64,000 bases of DNA from Cladophialophora immunda. Lineage: Eukaryota > Ascomycota > Eurotiomycetes > Chaetothyriales > Herpotrichiellaceae. Made by a program: the position numbers and the translations under genes. This document shows positions 56,368-64,000 of this stretch, one piece after another (the first letter of the stretch is position 1; each line of letters starts with the position of its first letter). The notes below the pieces were generated by a model, which saw only the letters and a list, made by a program, of their open reading frames with translations, ran no database searches and had not been told where the DNA came from. The stretch is taken from positions 2,992,777 to 3,056,776 of the forward strand of contig NW_015622545.1 of NCBI RefSeq assembly GCF_000835495.1, given 5' to 3'.

Positions 56368-56936
56368 GTTGCCGTGTGTTGTTGCAGCTCTGGCGGAGAA
56401 GATCCCCCAGACGTCCAGGCATAGCCGTTATATCGTGCCATCTTTCTCCAAGGACAGCCTCCTCCCTAGTCTCGGATGGTATACGGGCCAGCAAGACCTG
56501 GGCCTGCTGGTACAATGCTTGCCGTGGATCGCGAAAACCATAACATCTGGGGTACATGGGATCCAAAACCGCTTGGGTGTAGTTCATTGGCTCACCGGGG
56601 GTTGCCCGCGCCTCTGGTCACTAGCCTCGGGTGTCGAGCCAGCTGCGCGGCAGGTCGGACTCTTGTGTACGGGATCTGTTCCCGAAGCCAGAGGAAGAAG
56701 CCAGCAAGCCGAGCGCCAGATGTATACTGTGTACCGAGCACAAAGCACCGGCCGGGCTGGATCGAATGTATCCACGCCTCGCCCGTGCCGCCTTTGCGTG
56801 CGGCATTGAATGGGACTCAGACGTTGGTCCTCGTTCTGATGCTGGACTCGGTAGGCAGAGGAGCCGGCCGAAAAAGACATAAGCCTCATAGTGTTGAGCG
56901 GAACTGAGCATGGGTCCGACCATACAGGTTTAGAAG
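56368..56936. promoter_or_regulatory. divergent promoter, P450 and SnoaL-like gene
   Basis: This 569-base interval holds the palindrome CCGGCCGG (56748-56755), a second CCGGCCG (56864-56870), and one CCGGGG (56595-56600). These are plausible CGG-type sites for a Zn2Cys6 factor. No gene is seen in the interval. Confidence 0.35.
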
Positions 56937-57703
56937 ATGGTTGACCTGCATTCCCTGCCAAGTGGCTCTCGACCAGAAAAGGCGATCCGCAACAACGGGC
57001 CTGACGACCTCGCTTTACAACGTTACAAGCTGCGCGAACTGGCCGAAGGTTGGCCTTGTTATAGGTATAGCTTCGCAATAGAGTAAACATGTCGAACGTC
57101 CACTGACAACAAATTCTCTTCAGAGATGCCTGTGAATGGGAAAATTTTGCTTCCATCTTCCACCCGGACGCGTACGTGTACACGACGTGGACGGGTCGAA
57201 CGCCGTACAGAGACTTCATCCAAGCCTCCCAACGGGGAATGGACAACGGCGCGTTCATAATGCACCGGGTGCACGGGTCGACAACGGACATCAATCTGCA
57301 AGGCACGCGTGCCGTGACCAAAATGAAAGCGGCAATCACGCAGCGATTTGACCTCGATGGGGTAGAGGCCGACGCCGAGTCGGACTGCCGCTTCTGCTTC
57401 TTCTGGGAGAGAGACTCGACCACCGGCGCATGGGCTGCTCGCTTCGTCCGGCATTGGTATGAAAAGGACAAACTCATCCCCGTCAACCCGTCCAGGGTGC
57501 CGGTGCTGGATGACGAAAAGCTGAAGAGATATCCTATCGGGTATCGCTATCTGGCATACTGTCAGGAGACCACCATGGGGGTAAAGGTGAAATTGGACAT
57601 GCCTGGCCATCGACGCGAGGGCGCAAATGACTGTGGCCGAGCTCATGATGAACTGTACTGGCAATGTAAGAGATGGGTAGAAGGCGGAACAGTGGACTTG
57701 TAA
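56937..57703 (+). CDS. SnoaL/NTF2-like fold protein
   Basis: Small cone-shaped alpha+beta protein of the SnoaL-like group, which includes dehydratases, isomerases and polyketide cyclases. Exons 56937-57064 and 57124-57703 (59-base intron, phase 2), 235 residues. The N-terminal helices carry [16 protein letters not shown]. The splice then gives [25 protein letters not shown], the usual first block of this family, with [10 protein letters not shown] following. A conserved His lies in M-H-R-V-H-G, and R-Y-L-A-Y-C-Q near 175 is the last strand. In fungal clusters such proteins often sit beside oxygenases and act on the oxidised product. The exact reaction is unknown. The stop codon is 76 bases from that of the convergent regulator gene. 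Confidence 0.85.
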
Positions 57704-57779
57704 GATTTGTTTGAGAGGGGGATTGGGAACCAAGTCCCTGATGGCCTTGAGCAATTGTGACTAGCACCTCATCTGGCTG

Positions 57780-60390
57780 TCATGAATGGAACGTTGGCAT
57801 AGGGTTATCAACCATCATCATGTCCCAAGGCACCAGGAAAAAGTCCTGCATGTTCCAAGACGGGAAAGGAGCATCGGCTCTGGTGTCATCTTTCAGAAAT
57901 TCATCCAAGTTGATTCCATTAGACACAATCTCAGAGGTCGAAGAAGAATTCCGGGGCGGTGCATTGCTCGAACGTGCTCGTGGGGAGGAGGTCGGAACTA
58001 CCGGTGGAATCTGTGCTGAATCTTGAGCCTCCTTGGCCTTCTTCAACATGGTGACATAGGACGATGCCATGGACGAGCGTCCTTGCATTTCGCCCAGAAT
58101 AATTAGAGATTGTTCAAAGGCACTTTCGGTAGCGTCACTCTCTTCCGGATCTTCGCATTCGTATTCGATAGCCAACAGCACTGTTGCTGCGGTGAAGAGA
58201 TCTATTAGGAGGGTCATCCGGTCAGTATTCAGTCATATAGTGGGAGCGCGGAGTTTCGTTAGATGACCGCTCCCACAATGGAAGGGCTAAAAGCACTCAT
58301 GGACGCGAAGATAATTTCGAAAAGTCAAGAGTACTTCGCGCACTTACAGTTCATATCCGTCCACCACGCACTTGACAAACCTTGGTAATAATTGTTACTG
58401 ATGACATTCACCAATTGAATGGCAGCTGACTTGCACACTGTGACACACATGGCATGAAGGGAGTTGTCAAGGGGCGCCAGGTAAACCGGCTCGGCGACGG
58501 CGGAGGACTGCTGCCAAAGAGACGCGAACGGTCTGTGAATCAATACTCTGAGATTGAGAAATCTGCAAGAGTTAGTGATACAAATGGCTTGCAAATAGCC
58601 CTAACTCACCTTGCAAGGAGGATATTTCTGGTCCTTCGAAATTCTTCCATCTCGTCCAAGGCCCCTACCTTCAAGTACTCGGGAAGCCCTCGGAACCATT
58701 CAACCAAGCTCTTGTCCAGGCTGACGGCGTCCTTGAATTCGGGAGGCGGAGAAACTTTGCCACTCTGTTGGTGACCAGAGCCGTTGAGGGGCGAGTATAG
58801 AGTGTACAGTACGTCCTTCATGATGGAACAGAAAGCCACTGATTTGATGAAGACCGTTGTCTTTGGCCGAACGTGCTCTGGCTGTTCGAGGCATCCTTCT
58901 TCGGTAATGTACTCGTCGTCAAGGTTGGAAGGCAGTGAGACACCAAAGGTACTTGGAATGGCAGTGGGACGTCCGAAATTCAGGGCCAAAACCCTTGACC
59001 TGGTTAGCAGATTCCACCATAGTAACCAGATATACCCACGAATCTAGCACAATGCACCCATACCAACATCTTCTTCGTATTTCAATCTGCAAGGGGTTGT
59101 ACTGAGACGGCATTGGGTCCACGTGAGCGCCAATAGTTGTGGCGATCCTTATTGCTAAGCCTATCACGTTCCATGTCTGATTCGGGCGACTGGTGGATTG
59201 GTAGTAGAGTCCGCTGAGCAGAAGAAGTTGTAACGTTTGCAGATTTGCGTGAGCAAATTGCTCCATCGAGACAAGCTTCTGTGCATACCCGAAGAACCTA
59301 TCACTCGCCGCCGATTTGTCCTCCTGTCCGTACGCGAAATGGATCCCAAGGGCGAATATGACGTTCAACATGGCCAGCCATTGATCGTCTTGTTGCTCCC
59401 CTGAGACCCAGGTGCGTTCGTACTGAGCCTCAAAAGAAGGTCGGTGCAAAAACGGGTACAGGATGTGAACGTAGCGAAAGTAGGAGTTGACCAAGTCGTC
59501 AGCAAGAGATCTCTGAGGCAAGCAATTCTCCACCCCGAGCCGGAATGAGACTGCCCGGGCTGGCCGTGGCTTGGTTCCACTTCTGTAATTCGAGTCTGGC
59601 GATACTGAATCCGGAGACGAATTTGAAATTATCGTTGTTTGGACAGCCTGCATGAAGGAAAGGGTGGACGAGTCTCCGTAGAAATCATCGGGATTCGGCT
59701 CTTCGAAGTTTGCGCTGGTATCGTGAGAGGGCGGCAGTGACCAAGACTGAGTCCTCTCAGCTCTTCCCCCAGAAAGGGCCTTGGAGGAAACGTCTTTTAA
59801 TGAGACCCTGTCCCTGCTGAGGTCTTGATGTAGCGGCAGACGACTTTGGGTGGAGGATTTATCAGGCTGAATGATGGTGCCCGGATCGTTGACCGAGTCC
59901 ACAGCATGTCGGTCTTGGGCACGCTCAACGTCTCGACTTCGGCTTGTGTTGCTGCTACGCGAATATGAGGCCAACTCTGACAGACTTGATGTGGCCGCAT
60001 CGAGAGAATGCCTCGAAGGCTCACGCCGCTGAAGGTCTTGTCTCCTCTGGGGCGAAGCTTGACTGGGATCGGTAGGGTTCGCCGCCGCTTGTCGTTGCTC
60101 CGCCGCTTCTGCCCTTTGTTTGAGCTTCATGATGTACCTGGGATTTCATTAGACTGGCTCGAGAGACAACCCTAGAGTGCTTCTTACTCTCGAGAGACAT
60201 TGACCATCTGGCTTGCGGGCTGATAAGCGCATGAGGTGCAGTTGCGCAAACAAGCAGAGCATTTTGGGCGAGTCCCATCGCAGCGGACCTTGCGTGTGCG
60301 ACAAGGTATACAAGCCATGCCGACTCGTCGTCGCTTCGAAGGGGGAGAGTTGGCTTCATGACTGGAATCGAGGTCTTGGAGCTGGTCCAT
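57780..60390 (-). CDS. Zn(II)2Cys6 transcription factor, likely cluster regulator
   Basis: Fungal binuclear-cluster transcription factor. Five exons: 60390-60188, 60137-59040, 58999-58610, 58562-58348, and 58201-57780, all phases matching, 775 residues. The DNA-binding domain is at 27-54: C-I-P-C-R-T-R-K-V-R-C-D-G-T-R-P-K-C-S-A-C with the last Cys at 54 (CX2CX6CX6CX2CX6C), followed by a short linker and a basic helix Y-I-M-K-L-K-Q-R. Residues 80-220 are Ser-rich and disordered. The fungal-specific domain begins near 260 (S-Y-F-R-Y-V-H-I-L-Y-P-F-L-H-R-P-S-F), with R-R-R-C-W-Y-G-C-I-V-L-D and A-L-N-F-G-R-P-T-A-I-P. A later helix is W-W-T-D-M-N-Y-L-F-T-A-A-T-V-L-L. An alternative upstream start cannot be excluded. 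Placement among the catabolic genes makes it the natural activator, which is inferred. Confidence 0.93.
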
Positions 60391-61083
60391 CACCACATGA
60401 GTTGTAACCTGCGAGAGTAGAGGTCTCTGGTACAGCAGCGAACAGGGTGTGTATCAGAAAAATAGACTTGATGGATTCAAGAGATGCAATACCTTGAACT
60501 GAGGGTGTCATACGTGCAGATTGTGTGGATTGCGTCCAGCATCACGAGGATGCAGCAACCTGCAGGCCAAGCTCAAGATCCCCCGCGATATCTTCAGCTT
60601 CCTACTCCTTCCCACACATTTCCACCCCCGACTTCTCCACGTGCTGGCAGCACTTCAAATTGCATTAAATTGCGGAGATTGCGGAGCATACTTACATGAA
60701 GCGACAGTAAGTGACCCTCACCCCTAGCTCTAGGCCATCTCATCTAAGAGGAAGGCCGACCAAGCGAGGCACCGTCCAATTGCAGAGCCTAGTGGCTGTG
60801 CCGTCCAAGCCGCGGCTTCATCTCTAATGGAAAGTCTCAGTGAAGCTTCGGGATCAGATCCCGAACCCATCCTTCGCCGGCAGTTCGCCATCTCCCGGTC
60901 TTGCTGCGTGTCGCGGTGCTGAAGGGGCGCGCCCGAGTTGGGTCAAGAAAGCTGGACAAACAATTGAACGCGGTGCACATCCGTAGTGGAGAGCATTAGG
61001 ACAAGACGAAGATCCAACGATAAAGGGTTTTCTACTTGGTGAATCGGTATGTGAAATCGTTCACACACAGCAAAGCACAATTA
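60391..61083. promoter_or_regulatory. divergent promoter, regulator and lactonase-like gene
   Basis: A 693-base interval between two start codons. It includes a GATTGCGGAG-type repeat near 60,675 and GCCGGC at about 60,880, but no copy of CCCCGG that I can find. No gene is seen. Confidence 0.35.
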
Positions 61084-62098
61084 ATGACCATGGAGAACGG
61101 GACTCACACAGAGCGGATCGTGCAGGTGTCTTTGGTGCCTACGGGGCAACTGTTCTTGCCAGACAAATGGATCCTCGCCGGGGCAGACCATGCGACGAAG
61201 ACGCTGTACCCGGACTACAGCTTCTACGTCCACCACCAGGCCAGCGGCAGAAGTCTCATGTTTGATCTAGGGATTCGCAAGGTATGGATCTCTGATTTCC
61301 AGCTTGGAAGGCTTATGCAAGGTGCTAAACGCTTTTGCTCAGGATCTAGAAGCATACCCTCGATGCATTCGGGAAGAATTTGTTCTCACAGAGCCTCGAG
61401 TGCCTAAGAGTGCGGCTGAATTGCTCGAGGAGGCAGGCATCTCCGCCAACTCGATCGACTATGTGGTCTACAGTCATCTTCACTTTGACCACGTCGGAAA
61501 CCCTGGAGAATTCCCGCGCAGCCAGGTCGTCGTCGGTCCAGGCTCAAAAGCTGCCGCCTACCCAGGGTACCCGACCAACCCAGACTCGCCTTTCCTCGGC
61601 TCCATTCTAGAGCACCCCAGTGTCCGGGAACTGTCGTACGAAGACGACAGCTGGATCCCGTTCGGGCCTTTTCCCAAGGCGTTCGACTTCTTCGGGGACG
61701 GGAGCTTCCTCCTCCTCGACGCTCCGGGACACATGCCCGGCCACCTGATGGGGCTGGCGCGCACGGGGTCGGACGAGTACGTGGTCATGGGCGGCGACTG
61801 TTGCCACCACCGGAAGATTTTCACGGGGGAAGGCAAGCTGGGCGAAGGCCACGGGCCGAACGGCGCGTATTCGATGCACAAGGACCTCGATACGGCCAAG
61901 GCGACCATCGGCAAGCTGCACGAGATAAGCCAGAGGGAGGACGTCCTGGTGTGCTTGGCCCACGACGGCTTCCTGGAACCGGCGCTCAAGGTGTTGCCAG
62001 CGACGCTCGGGGGGTGGCGCAAGGCCGGGGTCAAGACCGAGATCGCAAAGAACGCCCCACGGGTTGCGGTAGAGGTCAAGGAGCTGCCTGGTAGTTGA
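61084..62098 (+). CDS. metallo-beta-lactamase fold hydrolase, lactonase-like
   Basis: Dinuclear zinc hydrolase of the AHL-lactonase-like branch. Exons 61084-61281 and 61343-62098 (61-base intron), 317 residues. The first metal motif S-H-L-H-F-D-H-V-G-N (His111, His113, Asp115, His116) is complete. D-A-P-G-H-M-P-G-H gives the next histidine near 196-200, V-M-G-G-D-C-C-H the bridging Asp near 218, and L-A-H-D-G-F the last histidine near 270. The fold start has Y-S-F-Y-V-H-H and L-M-F-D-L-G. The second in-frame ATG (61090) lies in better context (ACCATGG) and may be the real start, removing two residues. In this setting it may open a lactone ring of the substrate or intermediate; quenching of bacterial acyl-homoserine lactones is the alternative. 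Confidence 0.9.
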
Positions 62099-62703
62099 CG
62101 GACACCTCGCATGGTGGGATTTGCTAGAGGTGGGACTGTAAATGTTTGCGTACTCCCACTATGTAGTCCTGTCTAAGGCACCGGCGGCTCTGAGTAGAAG
62201 TGACGAATAGTCTTTAGTCAGATGAACCCCGGCGAGGGTTTTACTTCGCCTGAACATTCATAAAAGGGATTTCTCGATGCCTAGCAGCCGCGGCGACAGA
62301 GGAGATATTCCTGGTCATTCCCTGACCTTTACACAGTATAGTGTTTCTGCAGCGCAAGGCTCCAGCTTGCCTCAGACAAGGCTGTAGAGTATCATTGTGC
62401 GAGGCTGTGCGAGGCTGTGTGGGGACCCCGCTCATTCTTCCTCTTCATGCATCGACTCGGTATTTCACCGGCAAGCCGAGGTCCGGTCCACGTCCATCAT
62501 CCTTCGTAACCACCACTGTCTACATCTTCCCTCTCCTCCCACAAGGCGTAGAGTGTCTCCCCCCGTTCTGATTCCAGTTCCCATTCCCTTCCATGCGACC
62601 TTGATATCGCCCCTCTACGGGCTTCGAGACTGGATCTCTAATCTACTTCATCTTCGCTCAAAGACCGTTGGCTGAGAGCTTCAAACCACCCACCGACTGA
62701 GAA
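62099..62703. other. intergenic, promoter of the tandem isomerase gene
   Basis: No gene is seen. A CCCCGG core is at 62227-62232. A short GTGCGAGGCT direct repeat lies at about 62,396-62,416, and a C/T-rich leader occupies 62,510-62,640. Confidence 0.45.
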
Positions 62704-64000
62704 ATGGCGCGCAAGGACAGGCCCACGCTGCAATTCTACTACGATGTATGTGAGAGACCGGTGCTGGCTACTCGAGTCAATTAAGGGCCTCGGGGTCTCT
62801 GTTTGATTGAACTGCCTCCTCTTACTGGTACCGCTTCACTCGTCACGGGTTCTTATACTGATCCCAAATGTGACCAGGTAACATGCCCGTTCGCATACAT
62901 GGGCTCGCTTCGGTAGGTAAACACACGTATTACACCACACAAACATACTCCCTCCCTTCCTGACGGACGGACCACCGGAAGAATACCATGTTCTAACGCG
63001 AGTGATTTCCGGGGGTAGCGTCGAAGCCCTCGCCCGCCGCACCGACGCCGAGCTGATCTGGATGCCGGTGCTGCTGGGCGCCATCTACCGCGAGACGGCC
63101 GCGCCGCAGGGCGCCGCGGGCTCGGCGTCGGACGTCTTCAACCCGACCAAGAAGCGGCTGACGTCGCGCGCGATGCGGCGCACCCTGCAGCGCCTGGGCG
63201 TCGAGATCGCCTGGCCGTCCGTGCACCCGCGCAGCCCCGTGCTGGCCCTACGCCTGCTGCACCACGTCCCCGCGGCACAGCGTCCGGCCCTCACCCACGC
63301 CCTGTTCCGGGCCTACTGGGTCGACGACCGCGACATCACCGACAAGGCCGTCCTCTTAGACATCGCCCGCCGCAGCGGCATCGCCAGCGCGTCGCGCCTG
63401 ACTGAGTCGGTCTTCGACGACAGGGACGCCCAGGACGCCCTCCGCGCGGCGACCGCCGAGGTCGTCGCGCGCGGTGCGCCCGGGGTGCCTGCTTTCTGGG
63501 TCGCGGAGGAGACGTGGGTCGATGGTGGTGGTAATGGTGCTGCTGGCAATGGCACGCTGCGCCACGGCCGCCTCTACTGGGGACAGGATCGCATGCACTT
63601 TGTCGAGGCTGCGCTCCACGCAGTAAGACGCGGCTGCGACTACGCCCAGGTGCCCGATCTGCCAAGTTTGCAGCCCCGGTGTGTACAGGGGCCCCCGGTC
63701 GGCCAGAAAAGAGTCGAATTCTGGTACGACTTCAGCAGCCCCTGGGCGTTTCTCGGGTGGACGCAGCTGGACAGACTCAAAAGACAGTTCGGCCCGGACG
63801 TGGAGATTGTCATGAAGCCCTTTTTGCTGGGCGCCTTGTTCAAAGCGTGAGTCTATATGATCCCAGCCCCCCCCAAAAAGACTGGTTCTCGGAACGTTTT
63901 TGTTGACCGGCCACAAAAAATCAGTGTTGGCGCGCCGAACGTCCCCATGGCGGCCATTTCGCAGGCCAAAAGAGATTACATGCGCAAAGACCTGGGCGAC
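62704..64000 (+). CDS. tandem 2-hydroxychromene-2-carboxylate isomerase/kappa-GST-like protein, truncated by the window
   Basis: Protein with two DSBA-type thioredoxin-fold domains of the HCCA isomerase/kappa glutathione transferase family; the canonical enzyme (NahD) isomerises 2-hydroxychromene-2-carboxylate with glutathione. Exons 62704-62745, 62878-62912, 63019-63846 and 63925 to the edge; 327 residues are visible. Domain 1 (about 8-235) starts L-Q-F-Y-Y-D-V-T-C-P-F-A-Y-M-G-S, then M-P-V-L-L-G-A-I-Y-R, and has G-A-P-G-V-P-A-F-W and the Y-W-G-Q-D-R end motif. Domain 2 starts near 257: V-E-F-W-Y-D-F-S-S-P-W-A-F-L-G-W, K-P-F-L-L-G-A-L-F-K-A, G-A-P-N-V-P-M. Family members use Ser before that Pro for glutathione; domain 2 keeps it, domain 1 has Cys. 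Codons are strongly C/G-ending. The 3' end lies beyond the window. Confidence 0.88.

Noticed and set aside
45784..64000. Reading the right-hand region as a secondary-metabolite biosynthetic cluster
   Set aside because: P450, SnoaL, MFS and Zn2Cys6 genes are typical of such clusters, but no polyketide synthase, peptide synthetase, terpene synthase or prenyltransferase lies in the window. A core enzyme beyond the right edge would revive the idea.

Overview
The window is nuclear DNA of a filamentous ascomycete (Pezizomycotina). The evidence is short introns (about 44 to 184 bases, mostly under 110, with GTRNGT donors, CTAAC-type branch sites and YAG acceptors), a Zn(II)2Cys6 regulator with a fungal-specific middle domain, a Crh-type cell-wall transglycosidase, a MEP ammonium transporter and a YAT-type amino-acid permease. 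I cannot fix the genus. Genes lie on both strands, with no mobile element that I can prove and no CRISPR.

From 1 to 45.3 kb is a conserved housekeeping landscape: ammonium transporter (3.1-5.0 kb), mitochondrial COQ5 and branched-chain keto-acid dehydrogenase E1-alpha sharing one promoter (6.2-8.9), GPI-type Crh (9.8-11.9), ribosome-biogenesis factor REI1 (12.8-14.4), a tiny mitochondrial bL33m gene (15.2-15.5), a large coiled-coil protein (17.1-21.0), a single-pass membrane protein (21.6-22.4), the N-end-rule ligase UBR1 (23.0-29.4), a five-exon QCR9 (30.3-30.8), PYM (32.0-32.6), protoporphyrinogen oxidase (33.2-35.3), an amino-acid permease (38.3-40.1) and the GARP subunit VPS52 (43.2-45.3). 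Two long gene-poor gaps (35.3-38.3 and 40.1-43.2 kb) flank the permease; the first holds a compact 115-base duplicated hairpin element.

From 45.8 kb to the right edge lies what looks like an aromatic-compound catabolic or detoxification cluster: zinc alcohol dehydrogenase, salicylaldehyde/vanillin-type aldehyde dehydrogenase, salicylate-hydroxylase-type FAD monooxygenase, (a tRNA-Cys), MFS transporter, pisatin-demethylase-like P450, SnoaL/NTF2-like protein, Zn2Cys6 regulator, lactonase-type metallo-beta-lactamase, and a protein with two tandem 2-hydroxychromene-2-carboxylate isomerase/kappa-GST domains that runs off the window. Three of its neighbouring gene pairs are divergent. The set resembles the bacterial naphthalene-to-salicylate-to-catechol logic (NahD-, NahF- and NahG-like functions), rebuilt with fungal parts: alcohol to aldehyde to salicylate-like acid to catechol, with a P450 and a lactonase in front and a dedicated regulator and transporter. 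The substrate is an inference; coumarin- or isoflavonoid-type plant defence compounds are an equally good guess.

Many gene models were rebuilt here by hand from splice signals and reading-frame phase; exon coordinates are given in each entry.
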